DNA of 64,000 nucleotides. Origin: Chrysomallon squamiferum (taxonomy: Eukaryota > Mollusca > Gastropoda > Neomphalida > Peltospiridae). The position numbers and the translations under genes are program-made. Shown here in pieces: positions 54,145 through 63,942 of this stretch. A model generated the notes under the pieces. It saw nothing but the letters and a program-made list of their open reading frames with translations. It had not been told where the DNA came from and did no database searches. The stretch covers positions 25,057,261-25,121,260 of the forward strand of contig CM022673.1 in the NCBI GenBank assembly GCA_012295275.1. The letters are read 5' to 3'. Positions within the stretch are counted from its first letter, which is position 1. Each line of letters opens with the position of its first letter.

Positions 54145-55723
54145 TTAATAATAATAATTTTTTAGTATTTAAAATACAAATAAAATTTCTTGTGGTTTTT
54201 ATTATACAAATAAAATTAAAAATAATAAATTAATGTATATTTCTTTAATGGTACATTTTGTTAATTATACATTTTTGTATAATATTATCTGAAGATATTA
54301 TTTCTTAAGTTATTTTCTATAGGTTAACAAAACATAATATTTTAAATGATTAATCAGTAAATAGGATAAAAAACAACATTCCATTGAGAGGTTGGTTACC
54401 TTTGGGGCACTAATTAAAACATGAAATAACAAAATGGCACACTGCAAAATATTAGTTCTGTGCCTATCTGTATTCTGCAATGTACATTTATTTTTAGAAC
54501 AATAACATATCTGAATACAATAAATTAAAAATGTAACAAACCGTTTATTAATGTTTAACCAGAACACGATTCTGTAAGTTATTATTTATTTGTTATCGTT
54601 GTTATTTATAATCAAATATTTAAAATTCTGCTAATAAAGTTTGGTCTACTCGCTTTTTAATAGAATGAGTATGGCGCTTAATATTGTACGTTCTTGTGTT
54701 AATTTTGTTGTTTTAATTATTATTATTATTTATTTAATTATACATTTATTTGTTTATTTATTTATTAGTTTGCTTTCTTTTGCTTTTGTATATATATATA
54801 TATATTTTTTTTTGTTGTTGTTGTTTTGTTTCCTATTTAAAATTACGTGTTTCCAACGTAATTTGTTTTTCAGAAATTTACAAAAACGAACTAAATAACA
54901 AAAGTTATCAACTGCTACAATGCTCTTTAAATTATAGAACAATATAAAAACCACTGTCGGTTACAATTTCACATCAATCAGGTGAATCTTCGTGTGTGAA
55001 CTTTATTAATGATTTCTTAAAAACAATAATTTTATAACGGATGTGATGGCTATGCACCGTCATTAAAACGCAAGCGACTATGTCGTTTAGTGCATCATGT
55101 CATTTTCAAAGTCCTAATGTCAAAATAAATGAAAAAATGAAAACAAACTGCTGAAATGAAATCTATAGGAAAATATGTATTTTTATTTCTATTTTAAATA
55201 ATACTCTACCTACAATGAATTTAATTCAAAATGTGCTGCAAATTGCAGTTTTATTTCTTCTATCTTCTTTAAATCATATGCTTCGGCATAAGAAACGCTT
55301 AATTCTATTGGTTGATCATTAACCTAGTTTTGACGTCCTGGCATACTTACATATTTTAAAATTGTCTTTTTAGTCAAGTAATATTTTCGACAGGCGTAGG
55401 AGGACTGTGCGATTTTCTTTTCTTTTTTAATTTTTTAATTTTTTAAATTTTTTTTTGACTCCGACATGAAAGATTTAAATGTAATTTTTTAATCCTTAGA
55501 TTCAGTAAAAAAAAAAAAAAAAAAAATCTCGGATGATCCCGTAAGTGTCCGTATTTAACGGAAATCCCTATTACATGATACAGTAACCGAAAATACATAA
55601 ACCAGATAAAACAGTCCCGCCCTTCCCACAGAAAAAATTAAACCTTGAATTGGACGTGAGCACGTAAAAAGAATTACCATACCATACCACAGAAAACTTC
55701 GAAGTGGGATCTACGCTCGGTGA
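53764..55723. other. Non-coding stretch left of the viral element
   Basis: Includes CAGTGGCGTATCTAAGATGT at 53864, which resembles a hAT-type end, (AAT)n at 54088-54143, and poly-T/A runs. A small inverted repeat tccgt-attta-acgga (55548-55562) lies near the probable left boundary of the viral element. Upstream of 55724, short frames that look like further capsid-related remains occur at about 55660-55740, but I could not define the insertion junction. Confidence 0.5.
54088..54143. repeat. (AAT)n microsatellite
   Basis: About 18 AAT units with one attaat break at the right end. Confidence 0.95.
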
Positions 55724-56263
55724 GTACAAAAACTTTATATTATAAAAAGGTCTACTGTTGATGATAATACTACTCAAACTATGTTTTATAATCCAAATAA
55801 CAAAACTGTAGATGAAGGTTGGCAATGTCTACCATATGAATATATAGCTGCTTCAGTTACTTCTACGGAATGGCAAGAATCCGTTATTCATTCACCTTCA
55901 TTTAGATTATGTCCATTCCATGGAGTTGATGGTCCAGTTAAACAATCTGCTTGCATGTTTGTTAGATACTTTTCAACATTTGAATTTGCTAAACGAAGCT
56001 CTTGTCATATGAATATGGATTATTACGAAATTACGGAAACTGAAACTCCAGCTGGACATGTTAAATTTCCAATGTTTGCATTTCATAAAAAGAATCGTAA
56101 ATTCAGGTTTCAAAAACGTCAATTATTATGTCTTAATGAAACTTTATCATGTGCTAATCAATGTGCACAAGGAGGAACTCCAACATGGAACAAAACATTG
56201 TGCTCTGTGAAGATGAGAATTCTGCTCCCAATTCCACTAGTCGTTTCAAGCAACTTAAAACAT
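55724..56263 (+). pseudogene. Endogenous parvovirus-like capsid (VP) remnant, 5' part
   Basis: The frame is open from 55724 (first ATG 55781) and is cut at about 56265 by a transposon. Around residues 11-32 counted from that ATG the pattern DEGWQCLPYEYI, then VTSTEWQE, resembles the N-terminal strand region of parvovirus structural proteins (Trp...Pro...Tyr...Glu-Trp). The rest has the mixed polar and aromatic composition of such capsids. A frame change near 56185 is likely: after it another frame reads in a similar style up to the transposon. A TATA-like tataaaaagg sits about 40 bp before the ATG. The capsid assignment is by general resemblance only; the NS1-like neighbour is stronger evidence of viral origin. 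It is broken, so no product is expected. Confidence 0.5.
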
Positions 56264-57179
56264 TAGTCCGGTGGCAGCGACCGATAAGTGTGCATTGCGG
56301 TCCGTACAAAGTTTTTTTGCTGTTTCTATACCTCTGAGATGTGCTGTTTAAGAATTTGAATGATGCCACTCTGTCATCCTTGGGCAATCCTCACAATATG
56401 CAAATTAAGGCCGCCATTACTGAAAATCTTGTTTTCGTCAATATCTCAGTAACTATGCTTGGTATCAAAATAATTTTGGTGTCTATCCCCATGTTTTGAG
56501 GGGTAAATAATCAGATTAAGCCATTTCAGTCAATATCACACAAATATTTTGTGCTGAATATTTTGTGCATATTAAGGCCGCCATTACTGAAAATCTCGTT
56601 TTCGTCGGTATCTCAGTAACTACACATGGTATCAAAATAATTTTGGTGTCTATACACATGTTTTTAGGGGTAAAGAATCAGATTAAACCATTACAGTATT
56701 GATCACACCAATATTTTCTGCAAAATATGCAAAAATCAAGTTCAGTGTATATCCAAGTCGCTACAGAACATCCCCTTTACTTATGCTGAGCATGTCGCCA
56801 TTACTGATTTGACTCAGTCCTCAAACAAGTCACTTTCAAGAACATTGTCACAGTCATCAACCCGTCGGGTGTGCTCATTCTGGCAGTGTGCTTCTCCGTG
56901 ACATCCACAAAAGCCATGTTCTGATTCTTTACCCCTAAAAATGTGTATAGACACCAAAATTATTTTGATACCATGCATAGTTACTGAGATATTGATGAAA
57001 ACAAGATTTTCAGTAATGGCGGTCTTAATTTGCATATTGTGTGGATTGCTCAAGGATGACAGAGTGGCATCATTCAGATTCTTAAAGAGCACATCTCAGA
57101 GGTATAGAAACAGCAAAAAAACTTTGAACGGACTGTACTGCAAGGTTCTCCAAAAATCTGGGGTTTGGCAACCGGACTA
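56264..57179. mobile_element. TA-flanked inverted-repeat DNA transposon (MITE / fold-back) inside the capsid remnant
   Basis: The element spans 56266-57177. It starts GTCCGGTGGC, ends GCAACCGGAC, and is flanked on each side by TA (56264-56265 and 57178-57179). This fits a Tc1/mariner-like TA target. Long imperfect inverted repeats follow: the left arm, about 56310-56520, is largely matched in reverse by about 56925-57133. A second direct copy of the arm begins at 56567, 167 bp after the copy at 56400. Both begin gcaWattaaggccgccatta. No transposase frame is present. Short frames in it are fragments of the arms. The superfamily is inferred only from the TA and the ends. Confidence 0.75.
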
Positions 57180-57888
57180 CATCACATAACCAACCAACTA
57201 ATAACGAAGAAGATCTTAAATAATCAAAATGATAAATACTGATTGGGGAGGTTTATAACTGGGATAATGTTGATAAAACATTGCCAGCCGCACATCTTAT
57301 TAAATTGCACAAGCTAAAAATGCTCTTTATAACTATCTCTTTTTTCCTGCACTTGATATGAATGATAAAACTAATGAACGAAGAATATTAGTTAAAGATT
57401 TAAATTATTCATGTAACTTGTTTTTTTTCAAGAACCTATATCTTTTGATGGTTTATCTTTGACAGATAAAAATACAACCTGACTTATTATGTTGTGATAT
57501 GATTATACTTCATAATACAGATTCAGAAGATGATATTATAATTGCTAATCATCCTAATAATACTTTTATAGAGGTCATATTCGAATGTTATATGTAGATA
57601 TAGGTTATGGAACATTAAGAATTGTTCATGGTTTAGAGCATATTATTTCATTTGGACCATATCTGCAAAATAGAAGCTATAATTATTATAATATTTGATT
57701 CTTATCGTCCCATTCGATATAGGCATAACTCCGACTCAGACTTTGTTGAACCAGAACAAAACGCACGAGGAGAGTTAACTTCAGGTCAAGCTCCATAGAA
57801 GACGAAGATCTATTGGTTCAAGATTAGATATTAGAGAATCCAAGAGATTTAAACATAGACATCAGATAACTGATTGTAAAGATTCATC
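57180..57888 (+). pseudogene. Endogenous parvovirus-like capsid (VP) remnant, 3' part, and leader of NS1
   Basis: To the right of the transposon, the three forward frames take turns in giving short capsid-like or at least protein-like runs (for example EVYNWDNVDKTLPAAH near 57258, then HGLEHIISFGPYLQNR near 57630). They are separated by stops and frame changes, typical of a decayed gene. A basic run near 57795-57860 (RRRSIGSRL, then KRFKHRHQ) lies just before NS1 and one frame overlaps its start, so this end could instead be part of an upstream NS reading frame. Assignment to VP rests on position after the 5' part and on composition. Confidence 0.45.
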
Positions 57889-59751
57889 ATGTCACCAATC
57901 TACCATAGTTTAACTATTGCTCCTAATTTGGAGAATATTGAGCAGTGTAAAAGGTTACAACAACTCTTTTCAGGCCGATACATTGCTCCTAGGATTAGGG
58001 TAAATGGAAAAGCTATATATGCTAAAAAAGCTGATTTATCTAAAAAACCAATTTCAAAGTGGGCTACTAAAAGAGAAAACTTGAATGCTCTACCTATTAA
58101 AGTTAAAACATTTTTAAATAAAATAAAGCACTTTTTAACATCAATTGATAATGAATTCAAGAATCTATCTAATATTAAAACTAGACAATCTTTAGTTGTA
58201 GTTCATAAAGGATCTGAAATTTGTCCAGTATACACCCATTTACATGTTGTTACCTATACAACAGGTGAAGATCATACTATGGATACTGACGAGGAATTTA
58301 GAGCAATGCTTACTGCTGGTCGTGAAGCTGGCTATGATATCCGTGCACAGAAAATAAATAACTTAAAAGAACATCTTAAATTTTTAAAGAGATCCAGTTC
58401 AGGTTATACTTTTCTTGGAACAAATAGTATCGATTTGGAATATACTTGGAATAAATTGCCATCTGATAGCGATGACTCACCTGTTCCAACAACCTTGACT
58501 GAGGATACGGAAAATGATGAAGATGAAAGTGTTGGCGTTGCAGATGAATGGGGACCACCAGACAATTGGGACTTTGGAAAACCCAAGAAATTGGATAGCT
58601 GTGATGAAGAAAGGACTGATTTCATCTGTAATTGCCCTATGCAAGATGATCCTTACATAAGAGGGAAAAAACGTGGAATTCCTCCAATGAGAAAGATCAG
58701 TTTGGAGCCATCTGATTTCAATAGAAATAAAGAAGATGAAGGACCAAAAAGACAGAAGTTGCAATTTCAAGATAAAACCTGTCTACTTGCAGATGTCATC
58801 GAAGAACTTTTAGAAATATCACATGCTAAGTCTGATAAAGAACTGACAAATTGGGTTTTGGACAATAGAGACAAAACAAATAATATTATCGGAAAAAATA
58901 TTCCAGGTGAACTTGGTAGCTTTAAATATATTAAAGTTCAAAGTAGTTATCAACGTGTTTTAAAAGCATTAACTGATGCTAAGGATAAAAGACCAACTGG
59001 GTCTTTTATTGAATATTTAAGATCTATTGAATTACCATCAATTGCACCTAACGGCCTTAAGATTGCTTCTCCTAAAGAATCAGCAACTAATTTTATTCAT
59101 TGGTGTATACTTAACAATTTGGATCCGATGGATGTAGTAGCTAAAACATTAGCTATATTAGAAAAAGTAGATTTAAATAGAAGCTGTATATATATACAAG
59201 GTCCATCTACTATTGGAAAGTCTTATTGGTTCATAGAACCATTTACTTTGTTACCAGTTGCTGTAATAGGTAGAGCAGGCAAAGATGTGCGTTTTGCTTT
59301 TGAAAGTTGTGTTAATAAGAAAATGATTTTGATTGATGAGGCTAATATAACCAAAATGACTGTAGATCGTTATAAGTCACTGTTGAGAGGAAATGATGTG
59401 GAGGTAGAGATAAAACATAAACCTCCACAAACATTGTTTAAAACTCCAATAATGATGTGTAGTAATGTTAATTTGTCTAATGGTTTGAATCCTGAAGACA
59501 TGGATGCAATAGAAAAACGCATTTGGAGATTTGATCTTGCTGTCGATCCTAAAATATGTCGTGCATTTTTGGCTGACGCTAACTTTCCAAATCCCAAAAT
59601 GTGGGTAGAGTTTGCAGATTTTTTTAAGGATAAAGATGTAGATTTGAGAGAATGTGCTCGAGCTGATTTCACAAATGGTTTTATGTTTAAATATGACATC
59701 ACTGGCATCAATTATCAGTTACATTATGATAAATATCAACGTTTATCATAA
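57889..59751 (+). CDS. Endogenous parvovirus-like NS1 (HUH replication initiator plus SF3 helicase), intact frame
   Basis: Uninterrupted frame of 620 codons. The ATG is chosen because an in-frame TAA lies 12 nt upstream. The N-terminal region has the HUH metal-binding motif (THLHVV, H117 and H119) of rolling-hairpin endonucleases. The helix after it (NNLKEHLKFLKR, about 158-168) has no tyrosine where the nicking Tyr would be expected, so nicking may be lost or the residue may be elsewhere. A linker at 190-295 is acidic, then basic and NLS-like. The SF3 helicase core follows: Walker A GPSTIGKS (438-445), Walker B MILIDEAN (479-486), a B'-like region with basic residues (494-511), motif C ending IMMCSN (521-526) and a likely Arg finger R544. 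In parvoviruses, NS1 nicks and unwinds the genome in the nucleus. The closest lineage cannot be told. No stop or frameshift was found, in contrast to the adjoining capsid region. Confidence 0.88.
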   Translation: MSPIYHSLTIAPNLENIEQCKRLQQLFSGRYIAPRIRVNGKAIYAKKADLSKKPISKWATKRENLNALPIKVKTFLNKIKHFLTSIDNEFKNLSNIKTRQSLVVVHKGSEICPVYTHLHVVTYTTGEDHTMDTDEEFRAMLTAGREAGYDIRAQKINNLKEHLKFLKRSSSGYTFLGTNSIDLEYTWNKLPSDSDDSPVPTTLTEDTENDEDESVGVADEWGPPDNWDFGKPKKLDSCDEERTDFICNCPMQDDPYIRGKKRGIPPMRKISLEPSDFNRNKEDEGPKRQKLQFQDKTCLLADVIEELLEISHAKSDKELTNWVLDNRDKTNNIIGKNIPGELGSFKYIKVQSSYQRVLKALTDAKDKRPTGSFIEYLRSIELPSIAPNGLKIASPKESATNFIHWCILNNLDPMDVVAKTLAILEKVDLNRSCIYIQGPSTIGKSYWFIEPFTLLPVAVIGRAGKDVRFAFESCVNKKMILIDEANITKMTVDRYKSLLRGNDVEVEIKHKPPQTLFKTPIMMCSNVNLSNGLNPEDMDAIEKRIWRFDLAVDPKICRAFLADANFPNPKMWVEFADFFKDKDVDLRECARADFTNGFMFKYDITGINYQLHYDKYQRLS

Positions 59752-59880
59752 TTGGATACCTTAAGAGAAAGATTTGCAAACTGATGATGATGAATTGTGA
59801 CTATTTAGTCAAAGAGATGTAAAACATATTAGAAATTTTAGATTGCCTAATTTATTTGCTAATGAATGCCCACATTGAAG
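59752..59880 (+). pseudogene. Possible decayed C-terminal continuation of NS1
   Basis: After the NS1 stop a different frame reads about 35 codons (from about 59768 to 59878) in a protein-like style, including DLQTDDDEL and RNFRLPNLFANECPH, broken by one TGA. This suggests that the ancestral NS1, or a downstream viral frame, extended further and was lost through a frame change near 59745-59770. It may be chance. Confidence 0.3.
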
Positions 59881-59916
59881 CTTATAATACATTTTTTGCA
59901 CAATGACTTTAAGCTT

Positions 59917-59922
59917 AATAAA
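59917..59922 (+). terminator. Candidate polyadenylation signal of the NS1-like unit
   Basis: AATAAA about 165 nt after the NS1 stop, followed by AT-rich sequence. In such AT-rich DNA the hexamer is common, so support is weak. Confidence 0.3.
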
Positions 59923-61000
59923 GGAATAGAATTTTAATTTCCATATCATTTATTTGTAGCAAGTTTGCATGTTTAGCGTTTGATACATACTAGTTGCTTT
60001 TGTGTATATTGTTTTTAGCTAGCTCTATTTTGACTAACGCATTTATTAGTTTTTGAAAAAAGTCATACATGCATGCATATTTATTTTTTTCCATCTTTAA
60101 TACAACTGTAAAATGAATAAACTAACATTTTTACTAATTTTAAATATACTATATTTAACCAAACTGACTCCTGGTGTTAGATGATGTTTGCCAATTTCAA
60201 TTCAGTGTTTTGGATATAAAAACTTTCAGAAACGGTGAATAAATAACAAAAACAAATTTATGAAAATAATTTTTATTTCTTCATTGGTGGCACATAAATA
60301 GTTTCTGTTTTTTCACAAAAAAATAAAATAAAAACACATATTGCAAATTCATTAATTTATAAATCTCTAAAACAAAAATAACACTTTTATTTGTATGATT
60401 AATTCACATATTGGATTGAATGTGTATGATGAAGAATAAAAAATATGTTTCTGACAAGAAATTTGCTGAATCGGCTCATTTTGGTTATAATTGTATCAAT
60501 CATTTAATTAATAATTATGACATATTGTGTTATTGAAATGACAACCATGTATATAATTACTGAAAGATTGTCACACAAGTTGTCACACACTGTATGATAT
60601 GGAATGTTTTATATTGAAGAGTTTGCTGCAGACCAAACAGCTGCTTTCAATACCTTAGTGGCAGACATTTTTTTTTTTTTTTTTTTTACAGAGATGACAC
60701 CTTAATAAGTCAGATATATTAAATAATGGTTGTAAAGAAGCAATACTTGGCGAATAAAGATATTTTCTGGACATATTACATTAGTTTTTTTTTAGTTATT
60801 TTAATTTTTTAATTATTATTTTCTTAAACTGAAGTCTTTATAAAATGTTCTGTTTAATGATATAACAGGTAGGTTGTCCAAATTCACAAGGTATCAGTAT
60901 TTTAAATACAGCTATCACTTCTAGCATGTTTCAGTGATAAAATGGCTGAATTAAAATCTGCGTAAATTAACGTAATGATACTAGGTCATCCAAAACAATA

Positions 61001-61047
<47 letters not shown>

Positions 61048-62866
61048 GTGGATGAAGGATGGATGGTTATAAAATTAATATATTCATAAATAAGTGAATT
61101 GTAAGAATTTGAAAGAGTATTTTTTAAAATCTAGAACAGTTTTCCTGTTCAAATTCATACCCTATACACTGTGTAATATTACATGTAACATCAGTTTTCT
61201 GTATAGAATAAGGATATTCACATTTGCATTTTCCTGCTACATTTTCATGGAAGACCAGTTATTGGAGTTGATACAATTTGGTGGGGTACAATATGATGAC
61301 TAATAATGCAGAGGTAAATTATATGTTTGAAAATGAATAAATAAAAATGAAATATTATATAAAACAAATCCACAGAATTTTAAAATGGAGACAACAATTT
61401 ATGTAAAAGAAATGGAAAATGGATTATATTTTGTTCAGACAAATAAACAAATCATACCAAAATATATAAATATTTTTTAAGGCAAATTCCACACAAATAT
61501 TATGCATTTTGGTGAAAAAAAACAAAGCTATTGCACAATCTTAGATGGAAAAAACCCCAAACTATTAACACAAAAATGTCTACAAATCATGAAGAAAAAA
61601 GCCTTCATGAAAAGGAAAATAATAATAATAATACTTCAGTATTTCCCTCACTGAAAACAAGAATACCTTTATTGTACAACTATAGTTATTTAAAGTGCAT
61701 GGTGATGAAAAAAACAGCCAAAATACATTATTGTACATTCTGTTTAATGATCAAAGACTACAATTAAAAACATCTGATTATTACGTTATTTTCTAATGTT
61801 ATGATGTCAAAACATGAAATTTCTACTTGAGTCAGAAAAGATACAAGTCTCACTGCACCAGTTGTGAACGATATGATAAAACAGCAGCTTTACAGTTTCT
61901 GTAATTAACACTGAAAAGTCACCAAAAACAACAAAATAACAACTTCCCAGTATAAATAATTTTTTTTTTTTTGACAGTTTCATTCATATTACCAGGTGTA
62001 CACTTTAAAAACTATTATTTAAAAACTATTTGTTACAAATCTGTTCCCCACCAGAGTCTTATTCCAGTTTACCCACACCAAGGGAAACAAAATGGTGGAC
62101 TTCACAAACTGTCTAAAACTAAACCAAACCAAACACTACAAATGAAAGTTTTATGAAGAACTGTTGGAAAGATCAGAAAAGACTCTATTTTTGCTGACCA
62201 GTCCCCATGACAAATATTTATTGAAAAATAAAATAAAAATAAAACCCTGTTGATACAATTGCTCTGGAACATTATGTCAAATGTCAACAAATACATCAAC
62301 GTTATAAAAAAACTTGATAGTGTCGTATTTACGTAAACCACTTTACAGTGGTGAAAACACTTAGCCCTGTTTCACATTAAAAGTACATTCAGACTACAGA
62401 TGTTAACAAAAATGTGATAAAATGTTTCAAGTAATTTTACAGCTGATGTGTTCAAGTTTCATGGTGTACTTTCTAGAATATCAAATTGTTTAGCATTTAT
62501 TTATTTTAATGTTTTAAAATATTTAAAAATATAAATCTTTTTAAATTGAGATAAAAAATTAAAACCCTGTATTGAATATTTTAGATAATTTTGAACAGTT
62601 ATTATAAAAGCACTTTGTTTTTAAAATAACAATGGTTAAAAAGATTAATTGGTTATTCTGAATATTCAAGAAAATAAAACTCATACAAAAATAATAATAT
62701 TCATAACAGTAATAACTGGGAATATTATAAATACTGCAGTTGACAAGAAAAACTTCAGTGTTTATTAAAGTGTTTAAATACAATAGAATGAGGTAAATTT
62801 TTATGTAAAAGTATTTATTCTTTTAAAACACTTAGCACTAGAAACAAATTTACAGTTTTATGAAAA
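59923..62866. other. Non-coding stretch right of the viral element
   Basis: AT-rich with poly-T (about 60668-60687) and (TA)n followed by poly-T (61008-61047). No gene is seen. The right-hand viral junction lies somewhere after 59880 but was not identified: no terminal hairpin or target duplication was recognised. Confidence 0.55.
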
Positions 62867-62872
62867 TTTATT
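62867..62872 (-). terminator. Candidate polyadenylation signal of the right-hand minus-strand gene
   Basis: AATAAA on the minus strand about 355 nt after its first stop codon. An ATTAAA at about 63071-63076 is a closer alternative. In this AT-rich sequence both could be chance. Confidence 0.3.
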
Positions 62873-63122
62873 TAACTTTTAAACAATAAACACCATTAAT
62901 ATAAATGTAATAATAATAGAATTTTCACAAAATATACACACAAACTTTTTAAAACATATCCTTTTACTAAACTTTTATGAAAAAAAAATAAAAAATAACC
63001 AAGAACATCAAGCAGTAATAATAATTCAGAAAAAAATTAGAAAAATGCTAAACACTGACATGAAAAGAAAGTTTAATACTATCCTCTGCAACAACGTCGT
63101 AAACATGGAATGTTGGAGCGTT

Positions 63123-63227
63123 TCAAAATGCGTACACCTCGATAATGAGAAGTGTTACCACAACAACGAGGATAAATATCAAGATCACCATGAAGACATC
63201 TGGCAGAATGAGCCAGAGCAGTAACCG
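63123..63227 (-). other. In-frame extension after UGA-CGG: hydrophobic segment, candidate readthrough
   Basis: Directly after the TGA at 63228-63230 the same frame continues for 34 codons to a TGA at 63123-63125. It encodes a strongly hydrophobic run (DVFMVILIFILVVVVTLLII within it), long enough to span a membrane. The stop is followed by CGG, a known leaky context (UGA-CGG). Ten nt further on is a perfect 6-bp stem, TCTGGC/GCCAGA with a 7-nt loop (63199-63217). A recent CGA-to-TGA change in a normally coding codon is an equally good explanation. A second minus-strand frame (Cys-rich) is also open over 63070-63242, so chance openness cannot be excluded. Confidence 0.4.
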
Positions 63228-63341
63228 TCAAACGGTGACCACAGCATCAGAGAAACGCGATGACGCGCCGTTGTTGCTGCTGCTGCTTCTGTGTCTGTGA
63301 CGCTGATAAATACGTGTCAGTTTGTGTCTGGCTGCATCGAT
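63228..63341 (-). CDS. Terminal coding exon of the right-hand minus-strand gene
   Basis: The acceptor ctgttaccag (AG at 63342-63343) precedes ATCGATGCAGCC. Read in phase 0, continuing exon 63852-63942, it gives 37 residues ending VVTV and a TGA at 63228-63230. It starts IDAARHKLTRIYQRHRHR, a basic helix-like run that would sit on the cytoplasmic side of the preceding membrane segment, then SSSSNN and a short polar tail. The exon is clearly richer in GC than its surroundings. The same frame stays open after the stop (see the extension at 63123-63227). Product not recognised. Confidence 0.72.
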   Translation of the reverse strand: MDAARHKLTRIYQRHRHRSSSSNNGASSRFSDAVVTV

Positions 63342-63851
63342 CTGGTAACAGACAAATGTTCAGTATTTGAACTAACTATTTTCAAAATAAATTCTTTTTT
63401 TTTTTTTTTTTTTTTAAAATGTATTTATAAAATTTTATATTTCTGAAAAAAAATCTGTTTTAAAAATACTTTATACATGCCATTAAACAAATATTTTTAA
63501 TAAAAATGTATATTTCTGAAAAAAAAATCTGTTTTAAAAATACTTTATACATGCTATTAAACAAATATATTTAATAAAAATTTATATTTCTGAAAAAAAT
63601 CTGATTTAAAAATACTTTATACCATCCAAACAAATATTTTTTAGAAAAATATATATATTCTTATAGTAATACAGAAATGGCCATTAAACAAAATATTTTT
63701 TTGTCCATATATTTCTACAGTTGCAGCACTGGGGAGAAAATAGCAACATCATAGAATTTTGTTACTTTTGAACAAATTCTTAATGGCTAAAATACATGTA
63801 TATTTTTTAAAAGTAATTTTTGCAATATGTTGTAATAAGATGCTGACTTAC
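63342..63851 (-). other. Last intron of the right-hand gene, with a 75-bp tandem repeat
   Basis: The intron has GT (63850-63851 on the minus strand) and AG (63342-63343) ends and is 510 bp long. It contains three imperfect tandem copies of about 75 bp starting near 63433, 63508 and 63581. Each includes atatttctgaaaaaa, then aaaaatactttata. A degenerate fourth copy may follow. Confidence 0.7.
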
Positions 63852-63942
63852 CTTATCAGCAAAGAAAGAAGCGATGGTAAATAATATTAACAGAACAAAA
63901 GCAAGATGAGTCCAGAATTTCAGCCAATCTCTGTATTTCTTC
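63852..63942 (-). CDS. Penultimate exon encoding a transmembrane segment
   Basis: Minus-strand exon of 91 nt between the acceptor tctcttcag (AG at 63943-63944) and the donor GATAAG|gtaagt (GT at 63850-63851). It enters with one base completing a codon and leaves in phase 0. It encodes 30 residues: a basic and aromatic start (KKYRDWLKFW), then about 17 hydrophobic residues (LAFVLLILFTIASFF), then ADK. This is a clear membrane-spanning helix near the C-terminus. The upstream exons lie beyond 64000, so the family cannot be named. The following exon continues with a basic stretch, fitting a cytoplasmic tail by the positive-inside rule, although the start of the helix is also basic. Confidence 0.75.

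Noticed and set aside
53864-54956. Possible complete hAT element from CAGTGGCGTATC to CCACTG
   Set aside because: The two ends share only six bases and the flanking octamers do not match. Only the left end resembles a transposon.
55548-55562. Small palindrome tccgt-attta-acgga as a viral terminal hairpin
   Set aside because: The stem is only 5 bp, and no matching copy was found on the right side of the element.
56814-57189. Frames of 82-92 codons on both strands inside the transposon
   Set aside because: They lie in the inverted-repeat arms and read the same sequence on opposite strands. No transposase motif is present.
58376-58770. Minus-strand frames of 60-97 codons inside NS1
   Set aside because: They are shadows of the NS1-like frame, which has clear motifs on the plus strand.
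63270-63300. Selenocysteine interpretation of the TGA in the alternative frame of the terminal exon
   Set aside because: Exon phase supports another frame, no SECIS-like element was recognised, and readthrough or a nonsense change explains the in-frame TGA more simply.
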